Below are positions 43,401 to 55,101 of a stretch of 64,000 nucleotides of DNA, in pieces; position 1 is the stretch's first letter, and every line of letters starts with the position of its first letter. The stretch spans positions 579,674-643,673 of the forward strand of contig ML977001.1 in the NCBI GenBank assembly GCA_010015675.1, read 5' to 3'. This DNA is from Byssothecium circinans. Its lineage: Eukaryota; Ascomycota; Dothideomycetes; Pleosporales; Massarinaceae. A model generated the notes under the pieces. It was not told the DNA's origin, made no database searches, and saw only the letters and a program-made list of their open reading frames with translations. Position numbers and translations under genes: made by a program.

Positions 43401-45375
43401 GGGTTGATACTCATCATGTTCCTGTCTAAGTATACCCATCGTTTGATTTGGCGGGCTCGAGATCTCACCCGGAGAAGACACAGGGGAAGGTACTTGGGCA
43501 GGCAACTCTACACTAGCGTGCTGTACCTTCTCATTCGTCTTCTCCTCTTTCTTCGCACCGAATAACTCTTCGTCGTCTATCTCTTCCACCGCTCCAAAGT
43601 GTTCCCAGTCAGACGGTCCACCTGCACCCAGTGCACTAAATTTTGTCGCACTGTCTCGTGGAGGAGGAGGCGTCGGGAGCTTTGGTGGTGGAGGTTTTGG
43701 TTTTGGAGACTCTGTCCTGTTTCCTGCACGTTGCGCATGAATGGCACCGAGAGCAATGGAGCTCAATGAGCCAGTTCGACCAAGACCGGTTGGATTGTGT
43801 GCGGAACTGAAACTCATGCTTTGGCGATGATTGACTGGGGATACGGGCTGGCTTTGCGGGCTCGGTTGGTTCACAAAGCCTGGAGGTGTGGTACCAGTGT
43901 GACCATTAACAGGCTTGGGAGCTTGGATTCCTGCATCTTGGCCTTGGAGATATTGATGACCGGGTATAGAACCTTGGGCTTGATGTCCATGCTGCCATCC
44001 TTGCTGCTGTATGGGTTGCTGGCCGCTATACGGCGTCTGAACATTCTGCTGTTGCTGTCCATAACCTTGGTCTGCAGGAGGTGCTTGCCATTGGCTGGAT
44101 TGTTGATATTGTTGTTGTTGAGGAATTTGGCTCGAAGGAGGAGCTTGGTTATATGGTTGAGGTGTTTGCTGCGGGTATTGAGCTGGTGGCTGTGTTTGGC
44201 CGTACTGTGCTTGATGTGCTGGCTGTGCTTGTGGAGTTTGACCGTATTGTCCCTGCTGTTGTGTCGGAGGAAGCTGTCCGAATTGCCCTTGCTGTTGTAT
44301 CGGACTCTGAGTCACGTACTGATTCTGCTGACCGTACTGTCCTTGCTGTTGTTGCACAGGCGACCCTTGATAACCTTGCCCATAAGCCCCCGGATCGACT
44401 GTTGGCTTTGTGTACTTGAACTTCTTCCCGCCCTGCAACGGAGCATGTTGAGCTTGCTGCCAGGCAGGAATGTCTGGTGGGGGAGGAACGTATACACCGG
44501 GCATCGGATTCGTGTTCGCAGGTATATATGATTGCGTGCCTTGTCCGGTGAGCGAGGGAGGAATATAAGCTGGCTGCTGCTCGTTGGGGCTTATGACAGA
44601 CGACGGAGGAGGTTGTGGTGCGGCGGGTGCTGGAGTCGAGTATGTTCCTGCTTGGTTAGCACCATAAATCGAACCCGGCCTTGCAGGTTGTTGTGGAGTA
44701 TGAGATGGAGGGAAGTATGATCCTCCTGGTGTCTGTGATGGAGGCGGCGGGGCAATATTATTGTACGTCTGCTGCGGCGTGCCTTCATATCCTCCTTGTT
44801 GGGGATATCCTCCCTGATAGCCGGTGTTCTGTTGCGCTGTTTGGAAGTCTTGCTGAGACTGCTGCGCCCCGTATGCGTGATTTTGTCCTAAATTCTGCGC
44901 ATTCTGCTGATGCTGTACGGCGGCAGCGAAGCCGGCTGGTTTCGGTGGTGGAGGAGGCGGTACCTCGTGCTGGGGAGGATATGCGATCGATGTCTGGTTG
45001 GGAGCCTATGTACCATCATGTCAGCTCTTATCCCTTTCCATTTCTTGCATGTCTCATACCGACTGTCCTTGCGAATATGTCCCCGGCATCGTCCCATACA
45101 CCCCAGGATTGTATCCTCCTTGTTGCGGCTGACTCCATTGCTGACCCAGCGGAGGTGTTTGATTCTGAGGTGGTGCCCATTGGCTTTGTGTCTGGGGAGT
45201 GGCGGACTGATATCCTTGGGATGCTATCTCAACATCAGCGTCACAGGTCCATCTCAATGCGACGGTGTCTTTTCATACTCCCATAAGGCGGGGGCGGTGC
45301 CGGCGCACCTGAGAAGCTTGTCGTGCTCCCTGGCCTCTGGTATCCCGCCTGCCCTTGCTGCCCGTAGTTTTGCAT
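40407..45375 (-). CDS. Large Q/P-rich coiled-coil protein, unrecognised
   Basis: Three exons, 45375-45279, 45223-45060 and 45005-40407, give 1619 residues. The first ~350 residues are extremely rich in Gln, Pro, Gly and Tyr (repeats such as QQQGQYGQ), prion-like in composition. A Pro/Ser linker follows with PQQGFVMGD-type repeats. A coiled coil spans ~645-830 (EIEELKVVLDTMKRHAE), then a short ordered segment DPWYASSLERYITMLRSEAH. After another linker a C-terminal helical domain (~1250-1600) is seen (TLHSQIKTLTDIYIDAESLL; KIKELEKDIEDREIELREEF). The end is basic (LEAAKRRNGDL). I recognise no named domain. The composition suggests a scaffold or condensate-forming protein; this is inference. The junctions at 45279/45223 and 45060/45005 keep the Gln-rich frame, which supports the model. 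Confidence 0.8.
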
Positions 45376-46047
45376 TACGATTATCACCTCTCTTCTCTCC
45401 CTCGATTTCAAGGATGCGCAACGGAGCTAGGGTGTGATGTCGCGAACCGTTCGGAGGCGAGCTGTGAGGTGTGTATTAATAGAAACAGCAACAGCAAAGG
45501 TACAAACGCGCCCGGGAAAGGACGACGAGATCAGAGCATGCTGTACAAGGAGTATAGGGAAAAGAAGATGATATTCAAGACAAGTAGATACAGGAAGGGG
45601 TAAAGCTATGGAGGATATCCTCGCGCTGAGGCTGAGGGCTTAGTCGTGTTCGCGGGCTCGAAGTGGGAAAGCGCGAAGCCACGCGATGATCGGCCGGGCG
45701 TCCCCACTTGCTTCGGACCCTGTGGGGTTTGTCTTCAACCACACATCACGTCGTCCCTTCACCTTTCCATCACCATCATTGCACAGTGTAGTATTTTCAT
45801 GAAAAAGAAATGACTATTACCTATCAAGCAAGGACCCAGTTCAAACTCCCAGCAATGTCATGGGTATCAAAGGTTGTAGTATGCCCAAAACTCCCTCTAA
45901 AGCAAGTCAAAAGCATTTCGCACGTAACTCCTCCTGATGCCCATAAACGCCAAGTAGATGCCCAACTCCTGGTTTATCTTTGAAATCTTTAACCTCAACA
46001 TCCCCTCATGCCCTCGAGCCTCCTGTTCATGAGCTCAACATCCCTCC
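45376..46047. other. Intergenic region
   Basis: This is the promoter of the Q-rich protein gene and the 3' end of the next gene. It contains purine-rich sequence (AAGGAGTATAGGGAAAAGAAGA is interrupted by no gene) and nothing recognisable. Confidence 0.35.
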
Positions 46048-46674
46048 TCAATCATCCCCAAACTCGACTTCCTCCCTCTTCCCATACCGAATCCACCCCT
46101 TATCCTCGTCCTTCTCCCGCACGTTCCAATCCAGCTTGTGTCCCCAAGTAATCTCTGCCCTCTCCAGATCCTCTTCCCAAGCCAACGGAAACTCGGCAGC
46201 CTCGAGATTTGGACAAGCTTTTGCGAAAAGCATGACATACGTCTCGAGGACGAATTTCAGCGGGACTCGGGAAAGAGCTGGTTTGGACAGCGGCACGCGG
46301 CCGCTCGGCAAGCTAGAGAGGGCGTACTGGTGGCAGAGGTTTTGTAGGCGGTGGGCGGCGAGGACGGCTGGTGGGTAGGGCGTCGGCGTGTTTTCTACAA
46401 GGAGGTGTCAGTTGGTGCTGTCAGAGAAAAGAGCTGGGTGTCAAGAGATAAGGTGGCACTTACCGGTTGGCATGTAGGGCAACAAGAAGTTGACGATGCC
46501 AGAATTGTCCACCGAGTCGTGCGGCAGCGTGAACTTGACGCTCTTGACCTCAACGGCGGCCTCTCCATTGTTGTACACTTCGTGGAAGAACGCGCCGAGG
46601 GTACCGAAAGGGCCATCGGCGGGCTTGGCCTCGTAGTGGTAGTACTTGAGTTTTTGCTCAAGCGTAAGCGGCAT
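46048..46674 (-). CDS. Conserved-looking hypothetical protein, 185 aa
   Basis: Exon 1 is 46674-46464 and exon 2 is 46394-46048, separated by a 69-bp intron (GTAAGT donor, TTGTAG acceptor). The protein begins MPLTLEQKLKYYHYEAKPAD and continues with a beta-rich part (VEVKSVKFTLPHDSVD). The spliced junction gives LPYMPTENTPTPYPPAVLAA. The C-terminal part is helical and acidic: VLETYVMLFAKACPNLEAAE, then WGHKLDWNVREKDEDKGWIR and EEVEFGDD. The even distribution of hydrophobic residues and the frame-restoring splice argue that it is real. I do not recognise the family. An in-frame ATG lies upstream at 46815, but the extension looks like 5' UTR; the ATG at 46674 is preferred. Confidence 0.7.
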
Positions 46675-47304
46675 GATGGCGAGTGTGAGTTGTGTTGACT
46701 GTAGGTGTACGAGGGTAGACGCAGGCTGTGACAAATTGAGGGCGTGTTGCAGACAAGAGCTTCGAACGATGTGGAGGTAGAGGATTTGGTGGATGGAACC
46801 AATGTCTGTGTACATTTACTTTACTGAAGATTTACGCTAGAGCGTTTGTTTTTGCTGTGAGTGCAAAACTTGAGTGCGGAGAGGATCTAGCGAAGACGTC
46901 GTCACGTCGAGTCTTTGGCAAACAGAAAGGATTTCGAAGCCAGGTTGAGCTTCGGAGTATTAGCTGCAGGTGCACTTCATAGTCTGACATGGCGACGCGA
47001 CCGCCTCGTCGTCTTCAGTGCTCAGCGTTTCAAAGAATATTTGACAGTATATAACAAGCTTCCCGCAGTGTTCTTGAAGATGACGGCAGTGAAGCACGCT
47101 TAGAATATATACTACAACAATGTGAGCAATTAATTCATCGAAGTGATATCCCAATTGTACAGTATATATACACCACAATCACTACAGGTAGTTGACGACA
47201 CACCCAACCAACGCCCTCCACGAATACAATCACCTCACCAGCTTCAAACAAGCTACACATGACACTAATTATCACACCTCTTCCAAATGACTCTAGCACT
47301 CTAC
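46675..47304. other. Intergenic region
   Basis: This is the upstream region of the 185-aa protein gene and the 3' end of the DUF3074 gene. It is AT-richer around 47100-47180 (TATATACTACAACAATGTG, GTACAGTATATATACACC). No gene or repeat seen. Confidence 0.35.
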
Positions 47305-48428
47305 CTACTTCCTCCCCTCAACAATAAACCCCAGCGCAAGCGGAACATCCTTAACAATCGCCCCCGGAACACCCATCTTTTGCATCCACGCCGGCAACTT
47401 CCCACCCGCCTCACTAGCAGTCTTCATTTCCCAAACAACCTTTCTCCCTTTCCCTTCTTCACCCAGCAACCGAATCCGCTCCACACTAACATACTTCCCC
47501 TCCACGATATCCTTCCCGGCCTTTGTCTTCTGTTTCTGCGTCGACGTCGCATTCGCATCGTCATTGTGGTAGATGTACTTTTTAGAAGAAGGGTGCAGCC
47601 GGATATGTGCGCGGGAACCGATCGTTGCAGGGAGAGCGGGGAAGTTGATAGGAATCTGCATGTTTATTGCTTCCAAGATGGTGGTGGTAGGAGAGGTGGA
47701 GGTTGGGGACGTGTTTGTGAAGGAGAGAAGGAGGGTTGTGAAGAGGCGATCAGAGAGAAGGCCGGCACCGGGGAGGGAGTGGTGCATTTGTGTGACTACG
47801 ATAACTCTATCAGCATTTCATGTAGCTATACAACAATCCGGTACCCAGATATAAAACGAGTAGGTAAAAAGGGAATCATACTCCTCATCTCCACATCCTT
47901 CATCTTCCCCTCCCTCTCCCCGGCCCTCCAAACCATCTCCTCGCCCCCAAAATCCCACTCAACCAACGTATTAACATCGTAAACAGCCGGCGTGTACTCG
48001 GCCTCATGCTTCTCATGCCCCTTCATCAAACACGCATCCAGCTCTTTAAAAGTAACCAACTTGCCTTCTTCATGCTCACTCGTCCGCCCAAACCACACTA
48101 TTTCATCCCCGCCATCGATCTTTTCACTGCTCTTCCATTTCTCTACCGCGACAGGAGTGCCTGAAACGCTGCCTTTGAACTTGCCGATATTCGTCCGGGG
48201 TACCGCGAGCTCTTTCTCCGCTTCAATAAAGACGGCGTTGAGGAAGGTGTGAAGAGGAGGTGGGTCTGTTTGCTGGGATTGAAAGTCAGGGTGCGGAGGG
48301 ATGTCATCGGGGCCGAAGGGTTCGAGCGTCAAGATCTTCTTCGCCGTATTCTGTGCACGTGAGGACACTCCTCCCGCTTCCTCTCCCGCCGAGGCCGGGG
48401 CTGCGTTTCCACTCCGCTCGCCAGTCAT
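47305..48428 (-). CDS. DUF3074-family (START-like) protein
   Basis: Exon 1 is 48428-47882 and exon 2 is 47795-47305, with an 86-bp intron (GTATGA donor), giving 345 residues. The N-terminal region (RAQNTAKKILTLEPFGPDDI, then DPPPLHTFLNAVFIEAEKEL) and the strand-rich centre (VAVEKWKSSE, EIVWFGRTSEHEEGKLVTFK, ELDACLMKGHEKHEAEYTP) match my memory of the fungal DUF3074 family. Its fold is START-like, with a cavity suited to lipids. MHHSLPGAGLLSDRLFTTLL begins the second half, which ends WMQKMGVPGAIVKDVPLALG. Function in fungi is not established; a lipid-related role is inference from the fold. The frame extends upstream only through GTG, so the ATG at 48428 is used. Confidence 0.82.
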
Positions 48429-50129
48429 TCTTACTCTTGGCAGGTGGGACACCTAGCACGCACTGTCTGTAACACGTCGGGAATACCGTCTGATGGGATG
48501 AGATGCCGTTGCTGACGGGAACGGTCTAGAACCCTGCGTGCGATGTCGGCTGGCCTTGGCGATGTCGTACGTTAAAACGTCTAGATTCGTATCGATAATA
48601 ATCGAGAATGGGAATTCCGTGTCACGCTGTAGATTTCGATCCGATGGCACTGCGGATGCAGGTGGGACGATGGGAATGTTGTCCAGCCCCAACCGCGATT
48701 AAACAAAATTCACCGCACAACCAAAAAACTTACCCTGAACTTTACGTCTATACAACGAAGCCTTTTCAGTATTTTTCTCTCTTTATGTAAGAGATAGTAG
48801 GCTTACCTTCATGATTCTATGTTTTTGTAGCTCTACTGGAATTTTCACCGTTGTTGTATAGTAGTAAGTAAGTATATGGTGAGAGCGTGTGAGGTGTGCG
48901 GCGAATTTTGTCAATCGGGCCCCCAGCGGGAATGATTCGATACGAAGCGGAAACCGTGTGGAAAATCGGGGTTCTGGCGCCTGCAGCCGAAGATCCGGAT
49001 ATAGCCGCATCCCATTTCCAACTTGCTGCTTGCGGATATGGCAATCTCACGAAATCCCATGCAATGACAGCCGTGGAGAAAAGGCACGTGCAAGGGTGCA
49101 AGGGTCAACTGGCTGGTGCATCTGCAGTCCCACACGCACATCGGAGGGGAGTGGCAAACAAACTCTGACGCCAAAGGCAGCAAAAGATGGACAAGGCTAC
49201 AGAAAGCTTATCCTGACTACACAGATGCAATTTGATAGGGCAACGTGATCGGCATGCAGGTAAAATTCGATTCGAAATGCCGACTGCCGCATCCATCGGT
49301 GTGCAGTGTCGTACCGCAAACGTGCGACAATTGCATCTGGAGTACCTAGCCGAGACTTACGGCTCAGGGCAAACTTATCCATTTTCAGAAGATCGAGATT
49401 CAGGGTACGCGCCGCGTAAGATGTGATAAAATTGTTCGATTTAGCGGCCGTTGACAAGTCTAGATCTCCACTGCACGCACAACTCACCCACGTGTCATCG
49501 TCGATATCGCATGATGATTGGAAAGCGCAACATCTTTGACAGGAATGTCGGACGAGTTTGAGTAGGTGAGGTGGTGGGCTCAACGGAGCGATGTGCAGAA
49601 GTTTGAAGCGGAAGTTTGAATTGTAGATGGCAACGATAAATCAGGGGTATAATTGCTGCTATGGGAGTTGAAGACGCGAGCCAGCAAACATTGAAGCGAA
49701 ATTGCGACTAAACTGCTACAGCTGCAAAGACTGAAAAGTCTCGACATGATCAGGCGGGTGACCAATCCAATATTCCCAAAAAAAAACCCCTAGATCGCAC
49801 TGTATGTGATATATGGAAAGATAACCCCCCAATATGCTCGCTAGTACGAGGGAACCGCGCGGTCTAGATCGATACGCAAGTGTCCTAATATCTGTGGCAA
49901 TATGTACAGGGAAACGATGTGCGCATAGTGCGAAAGTAGTAACCGGTGCTAGCCACCGAAAGGGTACGTCAGGAAAGTGGCATTCGTTGTGATCGTCGAT
50001 CCATCAACGTCCCCAATTACTAGGATAAGTACCTGATTCGTTCTGCCGGAAAAGCGGTATAGCTATGCCTCAAATGAGACATGTTATTTGAATTAGGAAA
50101 TGTAGGGCTAGTTGTCAGCGAGACAAATC
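48429..50129. other. Gene-poor region, 1.7 kb
   Basis: Frames of 60-130 codons occur on both strands, all without recognisable content. There is a run of nine A at about 49779-49787 followed by C5. It may include the DUF3074 promoter and the SAM-HMG 3' UTR. Nothing else seen. Confidence 0.4.
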
Positions 50130-51923
50130 TCACGGAGAGCCCTCTTTGACAAGATCCATCTCTTCATCATCGGCGACTCTCGCCAATTCACCGGCTCTCA
50201 GTAGTGCTGCAAGCGAAGCATTGGTGCGATAGTCAGGTGGCGAATGTGACGGAACCTGTGCTTGTTGCTGTTGCGGGTGCAGATGTGGTTGAGGGGGCGA
50301 TGCTGTGGGCTGGGGCGGTCGGTCAAGAGGAGAAGGAGTAGCGTTCATGCTCAGGACTGGTGTAGGGAGCATGCGCATCTTCGGTGCATCGTGAATGGGA
50401 AGTAGAGTCTGGGGAGTGTTTGAATACGCCGCGTTATATCCGCTTTGCTGCCCTTGGCCTCCACTGTCGGATGATAAGGTGGTGTCTTCGTGGGTGAGAG
50501 GAGGGAGTCGCTGCATTTCCCGCATTGAACGTCGCGATGGGAGGCCACCGGGTGGTTGGTAATGGGCTCCATAACTGGCCGTAGGAGGTGTGGTAGATGG
50601 CTGCTGATGTTGTGGAGCTCCGTATGAGGATGGTGGGTATGGCAAGCCGGCGTCGGGTTGGCCTCGGGCATCTCTTGCCACGGCGCTCGAATACGACTCG
50701 AAAGAGTTCTCTTTCTGAAGAGTTGCTGAGCGTGGAGAGGCGGAGATTGGGGAGTAATGATCCGTCGTGCGAGGCGAGTTAAACCCAGATAGAGAGTTCG
50801 CGGCCGGAGAAGCGGATTTAGATGGATGCGAGGGTCCCGATGGAAGTCGTCCAGGGCCCACAGGTGGACTAGACTCTGACCAGCCGTGTCTAGGATACTG
50901 GACCTGTGCTAGGCTGGGTCTTCTTCCTGACGAACGCTCCTCTTGAATTGGAAGCTGCGGTGTATCTAGGGTGCCACTGCTCTGTGTTGATGTCGTTGTC
51001 TCAGTCTCTAACCTCGTCCGCTTGCCTTCTACTCCTTGTCAGCGCTGACCTCGACAGGGGTTAGGGTGACATACTCCTACCTTTCTGAGGCGCCGCGTGT
51101 TTGGCTTTGAATTCTTCAAGATACTTTTGGTACTCTTCGTACTGCGGCGTCTTCTTGTATTCGGCGAGGGTGGCATAGTATTTTTCCTTTGCCCTGTTCG
51201 CTTGCCGTTCACAAGCCTCGCGTGGTTCGGCAGGAAGCACTTGCCATCTTTCGCCAACGACTTTGGCAATTTCTGTGAAAGATAGATCTTGCCCTTTTAG
51301 GGTTTCTCTGACCTCTGCTCGCTCTCAGTCTATGGTCATGACAATGACTGGGCTTGACTTACGATTCGAGAAGATGACATAAGCAGACGGAGGCCGCTCC
51401 GGCGCATGTTCGTCGGGCTGGGGCAAGTCAACGTGGGGCTCAAGGGACCAAATGGCGGCACGGGACCAACTGACCTTGGGGTGCCGTCTGTACTTGCGCT
51501 TCGTGCTTGTGGTAGTGCCGGCTGCGGAGCTTTCGCCTGGCTTCGGCCTGCTCTCTGGGCCGGATTCGTCGCCGCTGCGATAGGACCCATCGACGCTGGC
51601 AGTCTTGCCGGGTCCGGTGGGTAGTGGGCGGTCAGAAGACGACCCCCGGTACTCGGCGATGGCTCTTTGGAGTTTCTGTGACTGTCAGACATGGATTGGA
51701 TGATTAGATATAGATTATCATACCCTTCGGTGCCCGAGCTTGACTTTGAGGGAACTTCTGCTTGTTGTGAGATGCGGACAATGCAACAAATATTTTGAAA
51801 CACATACAAATCTGATTCGGTGATGTCCAGTACAATTTCCCACGTGTCGAAGCCCTCGGCGACGAATACTTCCAGGTACTGGGACAGTCCCAGTCGCTCC
51901 AAGCGCTCCCCAAGTTCGCTCAT
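50130..51923 (-). CDS. SAM-domain plus HMG-box protein
   Basis: Six exons give 512 residues: 51923-51808, 51757-51724, 51675-51475, 51417-51363, 51314-51081 and 51028-50130. The SAM domain is residues 1-65: ERLERLGLSQYLEVFVAEGF, DTWEIVLDITESDL, then LKVKLGHRRKLQRAIAEYR across two junctions. The HMG box is about 125-200: PERPPSAYVIFSNQVRETLK, LSFTEIAKVVGERWQVLP, and YYATLAEYKKTPQYEEYQKY. A nuclear-localisation-like KRKYRRHPK precedes it. The C-terminal ~290 residues are Pro/Ser/Gln-rich, as in transcription regulators. HMG boxes of this kind bend DNA or bind chromatin; SAM domains self-associate. I infer a nuclear regulator. The intron 51418-51474 is 57 bp without a stop; splicing gives HPKPDEHAPERPPSAYV, the family form. 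Confidence 0.88.
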
Positions 51924-54151
51924 GTAGGGAGATGTCGACGATATCGGTAAGGTGGATGGTGTTGCGAGACCCGCTAGCTGCTGAGTGACGTCTGTTGACT
52001 GTATGTCGATGGTATGTCGATGGTATGCAGATGGGAATCAGACAATAGACATAGGCCAGCAGTGGCAACAGGGATGGCTCGCGTAGTGTAAGCGGTCAGT
52101 AGAGTATACAGAAAGAACAAATTAGGAAATGGAAATTTGCGCTCTAGTCTAATTGGCGCGGAGAGGCGACGGGTGGCTGGGCCGGGAATACGAAAAACAA
52201 GAGTGGTGTCGAAGTGTTGCAGGGCGCAAAAGCGCAAGAAGATTAAGTTGAGTGGTTGTCGCGTTTAGTGCTCGTCCATGGAGGAGACTTGGCTCTGGGG
52301 CAAGTGGGTCGCCGGACCAATCGGGCAGTATTGTCTAACGATGCTGCGATGTGATGCCGAGGGCTATTACGGCAGTGCTGTCACGGAGAGTAGGCTGAGA
52401 TATGAATGAGCAGTCCTCGTGCAGGCACGACCCCGAGAGCGGCCAAGAGGAAAGGAAGCAAGACCGAGTGGCATTGGTCGCGTCCAAGGACGGACACGCG
52501 CGCGCGAGGAGGAGCTGACGAGCATATGCTGTCGGCAACGGGCAGGCACGGGGAGAAGGAGCGCAGACGACCAGAAACGAGGCGATGCGTTTGCGGGAGG
52601 ACTGGGCGCGAATCGGTTAAGAATTTCGACACGAAAATGCCATGGCAGGCAACCGAGCGGTATCAGGTGCAGAAGAGTGCGAATGGGAATGGCATGATGG
52701 GAGGCGAAGATTTGTGGGATGGGATGAGGGCGGCCAGCCAGCTGGAAGGCGACACCCTGTGAGGTCAGAGGAAAATCTGAGCGATCGGCAGGCGACGACC
52801 GGGGATTTGACAACTCGCTAGGCTTGTTCACACGCGGTTAAGGCCAAGGCACGCACACACGGCGGGAGAGTCAGCACTGAGCGGACAGGCGGGACAGAGT
52901 CACGGAGGAGCACAGATGGCGAAGGCCGTTGTGTGGTTGAATGGACTGATGGAGTCGGTGCGGGCTAACGAGACTCGAGGATCGAGAAAAAGGACGCGAT
53001 CGGAAGCGTGACGGCCGCGTGCTGCAGGATAGCCGAAACGAACCAACGACAAACAATTCGGAAATGCTGGAGCCGGTCTGGTAGGACGTTCTGTGGAGCT
53101 TCTGAAGCGTTGTGGGAGCGGAAGTGGTGAGAGAGTGTGGCATTTGGGCTAACGTCGCTGACGACGGTAGAGGCGGGCACTGCGGTTCAGTCTCCGGAAC
53201 CTCTTCCACCAATGTGTTTCCAGGCGAATCAACACTGTGAGAGGCTCCCATCGTGAGTGTGTCTTGTTTTGCTGCCATTTCCAATCCGCCGAAGCATGGC
53301 CGCTACCACACCATCTAAGCGAATCCATGCGCCGGATCTCCGATCAGACGCCTTAGGACCGGTTTCTCGCAACAGCTAGCACCGAGCAACCAGAGGTGGC
53401 GATCATGGCACTAATCTTCATGTTCGTAGGCGTACCGCGAGTATATCGATGATGTGCCTATAATACTACTCTAGCAGGGCGGAGTGGAAGTCTAGGCAAG
53501 CACTCCACTCGGACTCTCCGCCCGGATGCGTTTTCCACCAATGTACATATGTACCACCTGCCGAGGTGCCACGTGGTGGATGTAGATGGCAGCATTCTGT
53601 GCTCGGCAACACAGATCCGCTTGCGGGCAGCCGATGGGCATCTTGCAATCTTCGATGAGAGCGTCATCGTAATTATTGCAGAACGTCACCCGACGTGGTC
53701 CAGTTCGCGATGTTGTACCACATACCTTCGAAGCCAAGCTCGCGATCGCGATGCACCGCTTTCTGGGCGCATGATGCTCATGAGCGTCATCCTCATATTG
53801 GAGCGGCGCCGTGATGGTCCTAGCTTACCTTGTTTTGCACAGCCTTAGATAATTAACAATAAACTCGACAAGCTTCTCACTTCCCTTCCGCATGCCTCGT
53901 CAACTGCAAGTGTGGGGTGGTTGTCATGACATGAACTGGAGACTAGTTGAAGATCTGCATTAGCCGCTGCCTGCAGTATCTATCTACTATACCCTGTTGG
54001 TGGACAAGTTACGAGCCCTCATAGCATGTCGTCGCCTGTCATCACCCCATTGCACGCCGACCGCTCCAAAAGCAGTCAACTCCGTGACGCACAATCAAGC
54101 AGCGCCTTCAAGGGGAAGCGCAGTTACATCCACAGTCGGCGTCTTGTCCCT
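51924..54151. other. Gene-poor region, 2.2 kb
   Basis: This lies upstream of the SAM-HMG gene and downstream of LSm5. Overlapping frames on both strands (for example 52367-52831 - and 52419-52697 +, 53549-53848 +) show no domain. A direct repeat GTATGTCGATG (about 52000-52022) lies in the SAM-HMG promoter. No RNA gene seen. Confidence 0.4.
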
Positions 54152-54710
54152 TCACTCTTCCGCCTCGATCCATTCTGCATTACCGCCGGGGACCAACTGC
54201 GCGTCGTCAGCCAAAGTCGTATCTAAGCCGAGGATTGCACCTACCATGCAGATGTTGTTGCCATTAAGGAGGATCTTGGGCAGCTTCGTCGTCTGGGCAA
54301 GTCCTTCGCTAGAATCCATTAGACCTGATTGCGGTCTACAGCGTCCAATTAATCCTCGTCACAACAAAAGAAACCTGCAATCAACGTGCAATCTTTCCCT
54401 CACTTACATCTCAGTCACGTCCTCGAGGACCATGTCTACGGTTGTCAGCGATGTTTCACGAGGGGAATGCATCCACACTTACTGACGTAGTCATCGAAGC
54501 CAATAAGTTTGCCGAGGAATTCTGCCTGTTGTCAGCTCTCTTTCTTCTCTTCCTCTTCCATGCAATGTTGATATACCTTTGCCGGTGCTCATAATAACCC
54601 AGATCTGCGAGCCCACACACTTATCAATAAGCTCTATGCGGGATCAGTGTTGCATCACATGACAAGGAAATTGTCTTACCAAGCGGGAGGATGCTGTCGG
54701 GGGTTGCCAT
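54152..54710 (-). CDS. LSM5: U6 snRNA-associated Sm-like protein LSm5
   Basis: Six exons give 87 residues: 54710-54680, 54633-54577, 54521-54483, 54435-54408, 54308-54245 and 54196-54152. The spliced protein is MATPDSILPLELIDKCVGSQ, IWVIMSTGKEFLGKLIGFDD, YVNMVLEDVTEIEGLAQTTK, LPKILLNGNNICMLVPGG and WIEAEE. The Sm1 motif with IWVIM..GKEF and the Sm2 ILLNGNNI are diagnostic for LSm5. It belongs to the LSm1-7 (mRNA decapping) and LSm2-8 (U6) rings, the same rings as LSm6 at 4.6 kb. Exons of 28-64 bp with five introns make up more than half of the gene, so simple ORF calling misses it. All six junctions keep frame and have GT/AG ends. It is divergent from the exonuclease gene. Confidence 0.93.
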
Positions 54711-55101
54711 AGTTGTAGCTTTTCGACTTTGCGAGTTCGTGATATTGTTTGTTCTGTGGTTGGAGTGGTGAATTCGAGGTGCAGTATCCGGTGGAGAGAA
54801 CAACAGGTGTACAAGAAATGAAGTGTATTGATCTAACAAGGTGTTTTGGTGGAGCGAAGATGGCCCTAGGCTGCCAAGCACGCTAGCCCATATAAGGCAT
54901 AATCTCACTAACTATAGCACGAGGAAGTGGTGAGCTTGGCGGACGCATACCAAAGGCAGGCTAGTCCATATGCATGCACAGTGAATAGATCCATCATTGT
55001 TCCTCCAGGCAGACGTGCTCTCATCCACACAATCGTTCAAGCTGCATCTACCTCGCTCCCTACGACGCCTGGTGCCCATTACAGCAAGACCATGGAGGTT
55101 A
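54711..55101. promoter_or_regulatory. Divergent promoter LSm5 / exonuclease
   Basis: This 391-bp bidirectional region includes the LSm5 leader (TTGTAGCTTTTCGACTTTGCG on the plus strand just past the start). The exonuclease reading frame stays open back to a TTG at 54997, which is not a plausible eukaryotic start. Confidence 0.35.

Noticed and set aside
52367..52831. 154-codon minus-strand frame
   Set aside because: It overlaps other frames on both strands, is rich in Arg/Ser/Pro from base composition and has no domain.
53997..54485. 162-codon plus-strand frame
   Set aside because: It overlaps the exons and introns of LSm5 on the other strand and has no protein-like features.
54997..55101. 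N-terminal extension of the exonuclease protein
   Set aside because: It starts at TTG; no in-frame ATG occurs before 55102.
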